Part shown: piece after piece, positions 1 through 8,235 of the stretch
Layout of the letters: each line of letters starts with the position of its first letter
Numbering within the stretch: the first letter of the stretch is position 1
DNA from: Herpetosiphonaceae bacterium
GTDB taxonomy: Bacteria > Chloroflexota > Chloroflexia > Chloroflexales > Kallotenuaceae
Reading direction: 5' to 3'
DNA length: 39,919 bases
Assembly: GCA_013821605.1 (NCBI GenBank)
Contig: JACDGP010000044.1
Span: 1 to 39,919 of the forward strand
Notes under the pieces: model-generated
Seen by the model: the letters and a program-made list of their open reading frames with translations, nothing else
What the model was told of the DNA's origin: nothing
Databases searched by the model: none
Position numbers and translations under genes: made by a program

Positions 1-2
1 GT

Positions 3-437
3 CCAGGACTGACCGCAGAAGGAGTACAGCAAGCGGCCGCCTTGGTCCCACTGCTACGCGGCACCAATATCCAGCACCTGGTTGTTTCACCCTTGTTGCG
101 CTGCCGTTTGACCGCCGAGCCGTTGGCCCAGGCGCTTAATCTCGACATGGAAACCGACGAGGATGTGATCGACCAGCAGCCGGAGGAAAAGCCGGCCGAT
201 GTGAATGTGCGTATGCTACGTGCCGTGCTCAACCGCAGTAACTCACAAGTGATTGCCCTGGTCTCGCATGCTGCGCCGCTCGAGAATTTACTCAAAACCT
301 TGACGCGGAACGCTGTCCAGCTTCCCGAGCGCGATCGGCGCGGCTGCTACCTACGTGAAGGCAGCGTTTGGCGCGCAGTACTACACGAGGGTCAATGGGA
401 GGCCAAGCTTCTGCCGGTCGATGGCTACAGCGCTTGA
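3..437 (+). CDS. Histidine phosphatase (phosphoglycerate mutase-like) family protein, 3' part
   Basis: This is the C-terminal 144 residues of a gene whose start lies left of the window; the frame is open from base 3. The first visible residues, PGLTAEGVQQA, match the 'LT..G..QA' segment that follows the catalytic RHG motif in the histidine phosphatase superfamily. VSPLLRCRLTAEPLA carries the conserved phosphate-binding Arg, and VSHAAPLENLL carries the second catalytic His with Ala where many members have Gly. The family removes phosphate from sugars, nucleotides or cofactor precursors, and the substrate cannot be told from this fragment. The RHG motif itself is outside the window. Its stop codon overlaps a possible downstream TTG start. 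Confidence 0.8.
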   Translation, partial: PGLTAEGVQQAAALVPLLRGTNIQHLVVSPLLRCRLTAEPLAQALNLDMETDEDVIDQQPEEKPADVNVRMLRAVLNRSNSQVIALVSHAAPLENLLKTLTRNAVQLPERDRRGCYLREGSVWRAVLHEGQWEAKLLPVDGYSA

Positions 438-636
438 GTATCTGCGTGATCGCTCGTCGCTCTGCAGCATCGCTCCTCTGCTTGTTGCTCGCCGCCTGCA
501 ACACGAGCGCGCCAGCCAGATAGACGACAACACGCCGACACCTCGCTTCCGGATCGTTCTCACCGCCGCTAACCAAGAGTTCGACTACCATAGCAACATG
601 CAGCGTGTCCGCTGGTGCGACAAGGGCTGTTTCTGA
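434..636 (+). pseudogene. Possible broken small lipoprotein gene
   Basis: A TTG codon overlapping the stop of the phosphatase gene opens a 29-codon reading frame that looks like a lipoprotein signal peptide: basic residues, a hydrophobic run and a lipobox, LLAAC, followed by NTSAPAR. It stops at 521-523. The neighbouring frame continues to 636 with DDNTPTPRFRIVL and ends in CDKGCF. A lipobox followed by a Pro/Thr-rich tether is a common layout for surface lipoproteins, so a frameshift near 515-525 could have split one small gene. The pieces are short and no family is recognised, so this may be chance. Confidence 0.25.
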
Positions 637-700
637 GCCGCGTACCGGCTGTCCGGAACATTGACACTGCCCCAGTACGCGGGTACCTTAGAGAGGATGC

Positions 701-2491
701 GTGCTTAGGGAGTGGAGCGCTTTCGTTATGTCATCACAACCACGCGAGACGAGTGTTATCCCACGGCTTTACGGGCTGATCCTGCCCTACCGCCGCAACG
801 TCAGTTTTGGTCTCTTTTGTTTGTTGCTTTCAGTTGTCGCAGAACTGTACCCGCCACTGGTGTGGCAACGCGTTGTCGATGTGGGTATCGTGCACCGGGA
901 TTGGGCCTTTATTGTGGGCCAACTCGTCCTACTGGTGGTGGTCTTTGGTGCAGGGCAAGTATGCTCGGCTGTGCGCGGCGTGTTGCTGGAAAAGGCCGGA
1001 CAGCAGCTCACACTGGACCTGCGCCTGCAGATCTCCCGTAAGCTCCAAGCGCAGTCGGCAGCCTACTTCAGCCAGCACCGCACCGGCGACCTCCTAGCAC
1101 GCCTCACCTCGGATGTAGATAGTGTTCAGGATGTGTTGATTCGTGGGACGGATTCGGTGGTCGCCAACACGCTGCGCGTAGGTGGCGTGGCCATCATCTT
1201 TGTTGCACTCCAGCCTGTGCTCGGCTTGCTGGTGCTGGTACCGATGCTGCTGGTGGGATTGCTGCTGTACCGCTATAACCGGCGCGTTCGGCCAGTCTAC
1301 CGCTCGGCCCGCAAGCAGCTCGGCGGGTTGACGGCACGGCTATCCGACAATCTCAATGGCGTGCGCGTGATTCAGGCCTTTGCCCAGGAACGCCGCGAAG
1401 CGAGTGCCTTAGAGCGGTTAGGACGCCAGCTGTATGACCAGCAAGTACAGGCGGTCGCGCTACGCAATCGCGTTTTTCCCATTATTCGTTGGGTGGCGAA
1501 CCTAGGCAACGTGGTCATGCTGGGCGGCGGCGTCTTCTTTATTCTACGCGGACGCTTCACACTCGGTGGCCTGCTGGCCTACCGCGGTTACGGGCGCTAT
1601 TTTTACGGTCCGATTGACGACCTTGTGAGTATCAACGATCTGCTCCAACAAGCCGGTGCAGCCGGTCGGCGCATCTTTGAGGTGCTGGATGCGCCGGAGA
1701 CGATTATGGACGCGCCCGGCAGCATTGCCCTCCCAAGACCCTTCCGAGGGGAGATTCATTTCCAGGATGTGACCTTTGGCTATACCTCGGCCCACCCGGT
1801 GCTACACAACGTGTCATTACATATTCGGCCCGGTGAACGTGTGGCGGTGCTTGGTCCTTCGGGGGTCGGCAAGTCGACCTTGTTGGCGCTGGTTGCTCGC
1901 CTATATGATCCTGATAGCGGTCGTGTGTTGATCGACGGCTATGACATCCGTGATGTCACCCTGGAGTCCTTGCGCTCTCAGACCGCCCAGGTGCAACAGG
2001 AAACCTTTTTATTCAATGCCTCAGCCCTCGAAAACCTACGCTATGGCCGTCCTGATGCTACCCTCGCGCAGGTTGAGGCAGCGGCACACGCCGCAAATGC
2101 CCATACGTTTCTTGCTGCCTTGCCAGAAGGCTATGAAACAATTGTGGGTGAGCGTGGCGTTAAGCTTTCAGGCGGACAAAAGCAGCGGCTGGCAGTTGCC
2201 CGCGCCCTCCTGCTCGATCCGCCGCTCTTGTTGTTGGACGAGCCGACCAGCGCGGTTGAGCCGGAATCAGAAGCATTGATCATCGAGGCTCTCCAACGCC
2301 TGATGCAGGGCCGCACCACACTGATCGTCTCGCATCGCTTATCCTTGGCCCGGACCGCCGATCGTGTCGTCGTCGTGGCCGGTGGTCAAATCATCGAGCA
2401 AGGCACACCGGGCGAACTCTTGGCCCGTCCCGATAGTCACTTCGCCGGGATGGTCCAAGCCGAGATCGAGCTGGCACCGGTCTGCGGCTAA
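701..2491 (+). CDS. ABC exporter, fused permease and ATPase (MsbA/MdlB-like)
   Basis: A full-length half-transporter of 596 residues: an N-terminal six-helix exporter domain (about residues 15-310) and a C-terminal nucleotide-binding domain. Walker A is GPSGVGKST near residue 385, the Q-loop lies in QVQQETFLFN, the signature is LSGGQKQRLAVARAL near 488, Walker B is LLLLDEPTS and the H-switch is in VSHRLS. Such proteins dimerise in the cytoplasmic membrane and export lipids, drugs or peptides; the substrate is unknown. The D-loop reads SAVEPE, whereas most relatives have SALDxx. The start is uncertain: GTG at 701 follows GAGAGG with a short 4-base gap, and ATG at 728 is an alternative. Confidence 0.9.
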   Translation: MLREWSAFVMSSQPRETSVIPRLYGLILPYRRNVSFGLFCLLLSVVAELYPPLVWQRVVDVGIVHRDWAFIVGQLVLLVVVFGAGQVCSAVRGVLLEKAGQQLTLDLRLQISRKLQAQSAAYFSQHRTGDLLARLTSDVDSVQDVLIRGTDSVVANTLRVGGVAIIFVALQPVLGLLVLVPMLLVGLLLYRYNRRVRPVYRSARKQLGGLTARLSDNLNGVRVIQAFAQERREASALERLGRQLYDQQVQAVALRNRVFPIIRWVANLGNVVMLGGGVFFILRGRFTLGGLLAYRGYGRYFYGPIDDLVSINDLLQQAGAAGRRIFEVLDAPETIMDAPGSIALPRPFRGEIHFQDVTFGYTSAHPVLHNVSLHIRPGERVAVLGPSGVGKSTLLALVARLYDPDSGRVLIDGYDIRDVTLESLRSQTAQVQQETFLFNASALENLRYGRPDATLAQVEAAAHAANAHTFLAALPEGYETIVGERGVKLSGGQKQRLAVARALLLDPPLLLLDEPTSAVEPESEALIIEALQRLMQGRTTLIVSHRLSLARTADRVVVVAGGQIIEQGTPGELLARPDSHFAGMVQAEIELAPVCG

Positions 2492-2549
2492 GCCCAACGC
2501 TGCCTTCATCTTCATGAGCGGCCTCGTCAAAGTCAATGACGTCCTTACC

Positions 2550-3683
2550 CTACGCATGAGCGCCACGCGGTGACGGCTCCCGACCTATACCAGCCTCGTC
2601 CACCGGTCCGGGCACGGCTCGTTGCGCTTCGCCTCCCCGGATGGCCAGCGCTCCTTCGCGCAAACCTTTCAGCCACAAACTCACGTTTGCCTGTCCCGGT
2701 TCCCACAGCAGTAGGACTGCCATCGCACCATAGATCGGCAGATGACCAACCAATTCTGTCCAGTTAAAGAGCGTCAGCGTAAGATTGATCGGAACCAATG
2801 CCAGGAGCACAATTTCGCGCGGAAAGATCCCGAATACCAACCATAAGCCGATCACGAGTTCCACCGATCCGGCACACAAAATGAAAATTTCATTCGACAG
2901 CGGAACGCCCACAGCACGCGTAAAGTTGAGCGGATAGTGCTGCAGAAATGCTAGGGCCAGTGGCAGATTAGCGAATTTTTCGGTAAAGGCCACGATCGTC
3001 AAACTGAGTCCTAGGCCAATACGTAATGCCGGCACTGCATATCGCATGAGGTGGGCTGGTGGCTCAAAGCGTGGCAACACCAGGCGATCAATTGATATTG
3101 GTCCCCGTCCTGCGAGAAAGAAAAACGCGGCGAAGCCCAGATAGAAGATATTTTCCAACATAGGCTGCAGTCCGGCCACGAAGATGCCGATCAACCACAG
3201 GAGTGCTAGCGCAGCTGCCGCCAAACGGGTAAAGGCACCGTAAAATAGTGCGAGGGCAATAAAGGTTTCGGCCAATCCCAGAAAGTTACCCCATCCGGGT
3301 GCGAGCAGATTATCGGGCGAAAACAACTTGCCCTGCACTCCATTCACCAGCAATGGCACGGCGAGGTGAATGCCGAGTATCAAAGGAACGAGCCCATACA
3401 GTGTGCTCCGCCGCGCATCCGTCGCGCCAAACGCTGGCGGACCCGGTACGAAGCCCCGTCCGCGTGCCCGCCACCACACGGCCACTCCGGCGGTTACCAC
3501 CAAGACCGCTGTCACAAACCCTAATGGCAGCGGCTGAAAGAGCAAGTCGAACCGTAGCGGATAGGCTCGCGCGTCACTAAACCATTTCTCATGTGCCTCG
3601 GCTCGCTGCACCATCTCAGCGCACAGCGCCACCAATGCGACGAGGCTGGCCTTCCACTTCCAGGATCGAATCATGTGAATCAT
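2550..3683 (-). CDS. DoxX-like polytopic membrane protein
   Basis: A 377-residue hydrophobic protein with an N-terminal membrane segment that may act as a signal anchor (KASLVALVALCAEMV), then AHEKWF, then about eight further predicted membrane helices. The C-terminal half (RIGLGLSLTIVAFTEKFANLPLALAFL onward, read from about residue 245) resembles the DoxX/SURF4-like four-helix fold, whose roles are poorly defined and linked to redox or quinone chemistry in some members. The ATG at 3683 is preferred over upstream in-frame starts because GAGGAG stands about six bases before it. It converges with the ABC exporter, with only 58 bases between the stops and no clear terminator there. Confidence 0.7.
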   Translation of the reverse strand: MIHMIRSWKWKASLVALVALCAEMVQRAEAHEKWFSDARAYPLRFDLLFQPLPLGFVTAVLVVTAGVAVWWRARGRGFVPGPPAFGATDARRSTLYGLVPLILGIHLAVPLLVNGVQGKLFSPDNLLAPGWGNFLGLAETFIALALFYGAFTRLAAAALALLWLIGIFVAGLQPMLENIFYLGFAAFFFLAGRGPISIDRLVLPRFEPPAHLMRYAVPALRIGLGLSLTIVAFTEKFANLPLALAFLQHYPLNFTRAVGVPLSNEIFILCAGSVELVIGLWLVFGIFPREIVLLALVPINLTLTLFNWTELVGHLPIYGAMAVLLLWEPGQANVSLWLKGLREGALAIRGGEAQRAVPGPVDEAGIGREPSPRGAHA

Positions 3684-3783
3684 TGTCTGCTCCTCTTCCC
3701 CTCGAGCCAGCGATATGCTCTGGTACCACAATGTTAATACGCTGTGTAAGGGCTGTGGGTGTTGAGCCGGTAGCACTGCAGGA

Positions 3784-3827
3784 CACTAGGAGACCGGATA
3801 GCATCTAGACTATCCGGTCTCCTAGTG
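3784..3827. repeat. Perfect 18-bp inverted repeat with 8-base loop
   Basis: CACTAGGAGACCGGATAG (3784-3801) and its exact reverse complement (3810-3827) flank the loop CATCTAGA. The element lies between two minus-strand genes, 72 bases past the stop of the 74-residue protein. It would fold into a very stable hairpin in RNA of either strand. Neither side is followed by a run of T, so it is not a textbook intrinsic terminator. It could be a factor-assisted terminator, an mRNA 3'-end stabiliser or a dispersed palindromic repeat. Confidence 0.85.
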
Positions 3828-3899
3828 CATCAACGTTAGGATTTGTGCTCTGTGACTCCTGGCGGGGAACAGGATCAGATGGGGGGTTCAGCTAATCGA

Positions 3900-4124
3900 T
3901 CAAAGCACCTTCTCGTTGCCCGGACGGACAAGCTTGTGGTACAGGCCGACGGCTAAGAACGTTGGCGGCCACTGGCCAATGAACAATGCCCAGTCGCGCT
4001 TGTCGGTGAACTGGCAATACGCCGATGCCAGCACTGAAACGATGGCAGCAGTGTACCAGACTTGCGCTGGTACAGCATCCAGTGCCTGAAAAATCACGTT
4101 TTGTGGATTGTTGGAGTCGTCCAT
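3900..4124 (-). CDS. Small hypothetical membrane protein
   Basis: A 74-residue protein. Residues 20-37 (AQVWYTAAIVSVLASAYC) and about 46-63 (LFIGQWPPTFLAVGLYHKL) look like two membrane helices joined by a short charged loop (QFTDKRD). I do not recognise the family. The sequence before the ATG (GAAGAAGGGGACAGGAAAA) offers a purine-rich ribosome site. The layout resembles small two-helix proteins often found beside membrane oxidoreductases, but no function can be assigned. It is divergent from the EamA transporter across a short spacer. Confidence 0.65.
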   Translation of the reverse strand: MDDSNNPQNVIFQALDAVPAQVWYTAAIVSVLASAYCQFTDKRDWALFIGQWPPTFLAVGLYHKLVRPGNEKVL

Positions 4125-4256
4125 TTTTCCTGTCCCCTTCTTCCTAAATTGAACCTATAGAGGTGTTGTATGCAAGATGCTGACCACGAATACCCTATAA
4201 TGGAACCTGTAGTTGGACGAGCCGAACATTCAAACGACTCATCAAAAGGGCATATC

Positions 4257-5216
4257 ATGCGGCGAGGAATAGCGGTGCGGCGTGGCGTCCTGTTCACGCT
4301 GGGCGCAACTGCCTTCTGGTCAACGACCGGTCTCTTCATCGATCCGCTGGTAAGTGCATACGCCCTCACCCCAGTTCAGGTGAGCTTTTGGCGCGCCCTA
4401 CTTGTTGCCCCAGCGCTTGGGCTATTTATCGCTTGGCGACAGCCGGACGCCTTTCGGCTTAGCCGCCGTGAAATACCGTACTACATGGTGTATGGTCTGG
4501 TCGGGATTGCGATCTTCAATGTCGTCTGGAGTGCCTCCGTCCAGATCAACAAGGCCGCAGTTGCCACCGCGCTGATCTATAGTTCGCCGGTCTTCGTCAC
4601 CCTGGGAGCGCGTGCCTTCTTCCGCGAGCAACTACGACTGATCCAGTGCCTGGCAATTGGGGTAAATGTGGTCGGCTGTGCGCTCGTCGCGGGGGTGACC
4701 ACGCCGGGGGCGTTGCTGCATAACCCCGCTGGGCTGGGCTTGGGGCTGGCCAGCGGGGTAGCCTTTGCCGCCTATACGCTCTTCGGTAAAGGGGCCACGC
4801 GTATGGGATCACGTAGTGCTCTAAGCATCCTCTTCTACATTTTCACCATCTCGGCGCTTGGTTTGCTAGGTTGGGGTCTCCTAACCGAGGGTCTGGCACT
4901 TGTGCAGCCACATCTCGATAAGTGGGGCTGGTGTTTGTTGCTCGGCCTGAGCTTCGGTCCTACACTCGGTGGCTATGCTTGCTTTACGGCAAGCCTGCGC
5001 ACGCTGCCCGCTGGGACGGTCAGCCTGTTAACGACCCTTGAGCCGCCAATCACGGCCGTGCTGGCCTTCCTGCTCTTAGGACGAGCTATGACCGTGGTTC
5101 AGTGGCTTGGCACCGCGCTCATCATGGCGGGCGTCATCCTTATACAAGCAGGCGGAGTGCAGGCGCGATGGGCGAGCCAGAGTACTGTCATCACAGCGGC
5201 GGCCACCGACCTGTAA
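4257..5216 (+). CDS. EamA/DMT-superfamily transporter (RhaT/YdcZ-like permease)
   Basis: A 319-residue protein with ten predicted membrane helices in two EamA repeats: residues about 7-140 (GATAFWSTTGLFI, WSASVQINKAAVATALIYSSPVFVTL) and 155-300 (GVAFAAYTLFGKGA, TLPAGTVSLLTTLEPPITAVLAFLLLG). The motif ending each repeat, 'L.Y.SPVFV' and 'LEPP.TA..A', is typical of drug/metabolite exporters that move amino acids or metabolites. An in-frame ATG at 4170 would add 29 hydrophilic residues, but ATG 4257 has AAAAGGG about seven bases upstream and begins just before the first helix, so I prefer it. Substrate unknown. Confidence 0.85.
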   Translation: MRRGIAVRRGVLFTLGATAFWSTTGLFIDPLVSAYALTPVQVSFWRALLVAPALGLFIAWRQPDAFRLSRREIPYYMVYGLVGIAIFNVVWSASVQINKAAVATALIYSSPVFVTLGARAFFREQLRLIQCLAIGVNVVGCALVAGVTTPGALLHNPAGLGLGLASGVAFAAYTLFGKGATRMGSRSALSILFYIFTISALGLLGWGLLTEGLALVQPHLDKWGWCLLLGLSFGPTLGGYACFTASLRTLPAGTVSLLTTLEPPITAVLAFLLLGRAMTVVQWLGTALIMAGVILIQAGGVQARWASQSTVITAAATDL

Positions 5217-5235
5217 GCTTCCGGCAAACGGTACA

Positions 5236-5760
5236 TCAAGCATGGTCTGTCCTTAGGTCGGCAAGGCTGGCTGTCTCCCGCTGTCCAACGCGCCACAGTA
5301 GCCATCCGCCGACTAGCATTGCTGCACCCCATGCCAGGAAGCCAAGATCCCAATAGATCCATTGGCTCCGTGGCACCCGCTCATTAACGTGGTGTATCCC
5401 GAGTATCTGATGATTAATGGTGCCCTCAACGAGATTGAACGTGCCGAAGCCCATAAGTAGCGTGCCGGCCAGCATCTTGCCTGACCAGCTCAGATGCGTC
5501 CGGCTCGCTGAGTGCCACAAGATCGCGAGGCCGATCCCCACAAAGATATAGGTCATCACATGGAACAAGCCATCCGCCAACGTGTTCACCTGTAAGTTAT
5601 GAACACTATTTGGTGGATAGCCGGCACTACTAAGCATGTGGTGCCACTGCAACACCTGGTGCAGGACGATTCCGTCAAAGAAGCCACCAACACCCAATCC
5701 CAGCCATATACCGGCAGTCGTCGGAAATCCCGATCCCCTGCGTTCGACTGTCTCGCTCAT
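5236..5760 (-). CDS. DUF2243 family membrane protein
   Basis: A 174-residue, four-helix membrane protein. The motifs GGFFDGIVLHQVLQWHHM near residue 25 and GTFNLVEGTINHQILGIHHV near 105 are the hallmark His-rich segments of DUF2243. The conserved histidines sit at helix ends and could bind metal or haem, but the family has no established function. GGGAGG stands upstream of the ATG. It is convergent with the EamA gene (19 bases between stops) and divergent from the cytochrome c maturation operon. Confidence 0.9.
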   Translation of the reverse strand: MSETVERRGSGFPTTAGIWLGLGVGGFFDGIVLHQVLQWHHMLSSAGYPPNSVHNLQVNTLADGLFHVMTYIFVGIGLAILWHSASRTHLSWSGKMLAGTLLMGFGTFNLVEGTINHQILGIHHVNERVPRSQWIYWDLGFLAWGAAMLVGGWLLWRVGQRETASLADLRTDHA

Positions 5761-5892
5761 CAGATCCTCCCTTGTGAGAGGAGGTTGACAAGCAGCTTGT
5801 GGACCAACGTATAGTGCCGAAAACAGTATGCTTCCCGCTCTTTGTGCGTATCAGCGTCTTCCCCAATTTCCGAGATAACGCGGCAACTGCTA

Positions 5893-5901
5893 TGCTATAC
5901 T
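5893..5901 (+). promoter_or_regulatory. Candidate extended -10 promoter for the ccm operon, leaderless start
   Basis: TGCTATACT is an extended -10 element (TGn plus TATACT at 5896-5901). A start point seven or eight bases on falls at or next to the GTG of ccmA at 5909, and no Shine-Dalgarno sequence is visible before that GTG, which fits a leaderless mRNA. A second candidate farther up is TTGACA at 5785-5790 with TATAGT at 5810-5815, but its 19-base spacer is long. Confidence 0.45.
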
Positions 5902-5908
5902 TGCTCTA

Positions 5909-6547
5909 GTGACCACACCGCAGATTCGACTAGAGCTTGATCGGATCAGCAAGAGCTATGGACAGCGCAGCGTGCTCCATAACATCGCTGCTGAAGTGGA
6001 GACCGGTGAGGCACTGCTCGTCACCGGTCACAATGGGAGTGGCAAATCAACATTGCTACGCTTATTGGCTGGCTTACAACGACCAACCGGTGGGACGATC
6101 CGCTATATCGCCGCAGGCATAACGTACTCACCCCTACGGGCTCAGGGACTGGTCGGTCTGGTTGGTGCAGATGTTCAACTATATCGCGAGCTAACGGCAG
6201 ATGAGCATATCGATTTTGTCGCGCGGTTACGAGGACTGAGTTTAACGCCGCAACTCCGGAACGGCGAGCTTGAACGGGTGGGGCTGGGAGGCCGCGGAAC
6301 GGAACAGGTAGGGGGGTTTTCATCAGGTATGGTCCAACGCATGCGCTACGTGCTGGCACTGCTCCACCGGCCACCCGTGTTGCTGCTGGACGAGCCCACA
6401 ACAAATCTGGATCAGGAAGGGATTGCGATGGTAGACGAGATTGTGGCGGAGCAACGCCAACAAGGTCTGTTGGTCATCGCCACCAATGACCGGCGCGATT
6501 TGCACTACGGCGATCTGGTTCTCACGCTCGATGCACACACCAACTGA
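5909..6547 (+). CDS. ccmA: Cytochrome c maturation ABC ATPase CcmA
   Basis: The ATPase of the CcmAB complex, which uses ATP to release haem-loaded CcmE from CcmC/D during c-type cytochrome assembly. The 212 residues hold Walker A GHNGSGKSTLLRLLAGL near residue 36, signature FSSGMVQRMRYVLALL, Walker B VLLLDEPTTNLD, and the H-loop position is ATNDRRD rather than the usual SHD/TH. The signature 'SSGMVQR' is close to the 'SAGQ.RR' of classical CcmA but is itself more like general exporter ATPases; identity rests on the CcmB-F genes behind it. The GTG at 5909 is the only suitable start. It overlaps ccmB by 17 bases. Confidence 0.85.
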   Translation: MTTPQIRLELDRISKSYGQRSVLHNIAAEVETGEALLVTGHNGSGKSTLLRLLAGLQRPTGGTIRYIAAGITYSPLRAQGLVGLVGADVQLYRELTADEHIDFVARLRGLSLTPQLRNGELERVGLGGRGTEQVGGFSSGMVQRMRYVLALLHRPPVLLLDEPTTNLDQEGIAMVDEIVAEQRQQGLLVIATNDRRDLHYGDLVLTLDAHTN

Positions 6548-7241
6548 GCGTCCGCAGCCCACACTCGCACGCGCCTCCTGGGCCGTGTTTCAGAAGGATC
6601 TACGCGCCGAGCTGCGAACGCGCTACGCCCTCAACGCGCTCGTAATGTTCGCCCTGGCTACGGTGCTCATGGTCAGTATTAATCTCGGGAGCCAGTTGCT
6701 CGGCAGCGAGCCACTCACACCGCTGGTCAATGCCGTCTTGCTGTGGATCGTGCTGTTCTTCGCAGCCTTGACGGGCATGGCCAGAGCCTTTGTACAAGAA
6801 GAAACAGCCCAGACAGCTGCACTGCTCCGCCTCCACGCACCGCCATTGGCAGTGCTGATCGGCAAGTGGTTATTCAACACGCTCTTATTAGCGGGCTTGA
6901 CCATCCTTACGACGCTCACCTTTGGATTGCTCATGAGTTTGCACGTGGGTAACCTACCGTTATTACTAGTAGTGCTCGGTTTAAGCAGCCTTGGTTTGGC
7001 GACGACTACGACCTTAATTGCGGCCATCATCGCCCAAGCCAACGTACGATCGGCCTTGTTCGCACCATTGGCCTTCCCGGTGCTCCTACCGCTGCTGGTT
7101 ATCGCAGTCCAGACCACGGATCTAGCTTTTAGTGGCGCGGCCTGGAATCAAGCACTCGCCAACGTCCAACTTCTGGTAGCATACGTACTGTTAACTGCGG
7201 CTAGCACAATGTTATTGTTTCCATTGGTGTGGGAGGCGTAG
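6531..7241 (+). CDS. ccmB: Cytochrome c maturation permease CcmB
   Basis: A 236-residue integral membrane protein with six predicted helices. The N-terminal WAVFQKDLRAELRTRYALNAL is the characteristic CcmB opening ('..KDL..E.R.'). It partners CcmA in the membrane. The ATG at 6531 lies inside the end of ccmA and gives the expected N-terminus (220 residues is usual in proteobacteria); the frame remains open farther up but that sequence is ccmA in another frame. The overlap implies coupled translation. Confidence 0.9.
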   Translation: MHTPTERPQPTLARASWAVFQKDLRAELRTRYALNALVMFALATVLMVSINLGSQLLGSEPLTPLVNAVLLWIVLFFAALTGMARAFVQEETAQTAALLRLHAPPLAVLIGKWLFNTLLLAGLTILTTLTFGLLMSLHVGNLPLLLVVLGLSSLGLATTTTLIAAIIAQANVRSALFAPLAFPVLLPLLVIAVQTTDLAFSGAAWNQALANVQLLVAYVLLTAASTMLLFPLVWEA

Positions 7242-7275
7242 TCCCCGCTGCGTTCCACAACGAAACTATCGAGAT

Positions 7276-8235
7276 ATGCTTCGCACACGCATCGCTATGA
7301 CAGCTAAGGTAGCCATCACACTATGGATGATCGGGGTGACAGCTGCCATGTTTTTGTTGGTTCCGGCCCAGCAGGGACTGGGCAATACCGGGCGGATCAT
7401 CATCTTTCACGTGCCAACAGCTTGGCTCTCTGAGCTGGCGTTTTTGGTGAGCGCCGTGTGGAGCGCGCTCTATTTGTGGAAACGGCGGCCCGTCGACGAC
7501 GACCGGGCATTGGCGGCGGTCGAGCAGGGCTTTTTGTTTACGATCCTGGCGACGGTTACCGGTGCGATCTTTGCCAAGGTGGTATGGGGCTCGTTCTGGA
7601 ATTGGGACCCGCGTGAGACGGCGATCCTTGTGCTTTTGCTGGTCTACGGTGCCTATTTCGCTCTGCGTTCGGCGATTGATGATCTGGAGAGGCGACGACA
7701 ACTTGCAGCGGCGTATGCACTGTTTGCCTTTGCGATGGCGCCCTTGCTCACCTTTGTCGTGCCCCGCTTATCAGACTCGACCCTCCATCCGAATTGTGCC
7801 TTTCTCCAAACCGCCACGTGCAAGGGCATTACCTTAAGTGCTAACGGTGTTGGAGCGCTGGGCGAAACCATTCTTGAGCTACGTGGGATTCGGCACGAGG
7901 GCGATCTGGTGACGGCTGATGTGGCAGCGCGACGCGGTGGTGGCGATGCGACGCTGCTCCAACCAAGTTATAATACACATACTGGTCAACAAGTCGTTCA
8001 ACCGAAGCTGGCGGGCACAAACTTTATGTTAGTAATCAAGCAAGTGAACGGGGACGGTAGCATTTTCCTTAACCAACAAGCGGCCGGCAATCAGAGCCAA
8101 CTCGGTAACCTGCGAACGTTGGGGACGTTTCTGGCATCGTTGCTGGGCTTTACCGGTTTGTTCTGGTGGATCTGGAAGCTGCGCGTTAACGTCATGGGGC
8201 TCCGGCGCGAACTGACGCTGGACGGCCTGAGATGA
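7276..8235 (+). CDS. ccmC: Haem handling protein CcmC with an enlarged extracytoplasmic loop
   Basis: CcmC presents haem in its extracytoplasmic tryptophan-rich motif and loads it onto CcmE. The WWD motif WGSFWNWDPRE is at residues 104-114, and the two candidate haem-ligand histidines are H45 (FHVPTAW) and H171 (STLHPN). Five helices precede residue 165 and a sixth spans about 283-301. The protein is 319 residues against about 245 in E. coli because roughly 105 residues (172-280) are inserted between the last two helices. That insert contains C174 and C182 and beta-rich stretches. Its stop overlaps ccmD by ATGA. An alternative start is ATG 7297. Confidence 0.92.
   Translation: MLRTRIAMTAKVAITLWMIGVTAAMFLLVPAQQGLGNTGRIIIFHVPTAWLSELAFLVSAVWSALYLWKRRPVDDDRALAAVEQGFLFTILATVTGAIFAKVVWGSFWNWDPRETAILVLLLVYGAYFALRSAIDDLERRRQLAAAYALFAFAMAPLLTFVVPRLSDSTLHPNCAFLQTATCKGITLSANGVGALGETILELRGIRHEGDLVTADVAARRGGGDATLLQPSYNTHTGQQVVQPKLAGTNFMLVIKQVNGDGSIFLNQQAAGNQSQLGNLRTLGTFLASLLGFTGLFWWIWKLRVNVMGLRRELTLDGLR

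Noticed and set aside
698-709. Three-codon mini frame overlapping the GTG of the ABC exporter, as a second leader peptide
   Set aside because: Its ribosome site would be only a base away and no alternative hairpins are seen, unlike the ABC-F leader.
4196-4201. TATAAT upstream of the EamA transporter as a promoter
   Set aside because: No acceptable -35 or extended -10 is present, so it is only weak support for choosing ATG 4257 and is not annotated.
5785-5815. TTGACA and TATAGT as the main ccm promoter
   Set aside because: The 19-base spacer is suboptimal and leaves an 87-base leader without a ribosome site; the extended -10 nearer the gene fits better, though both could work.
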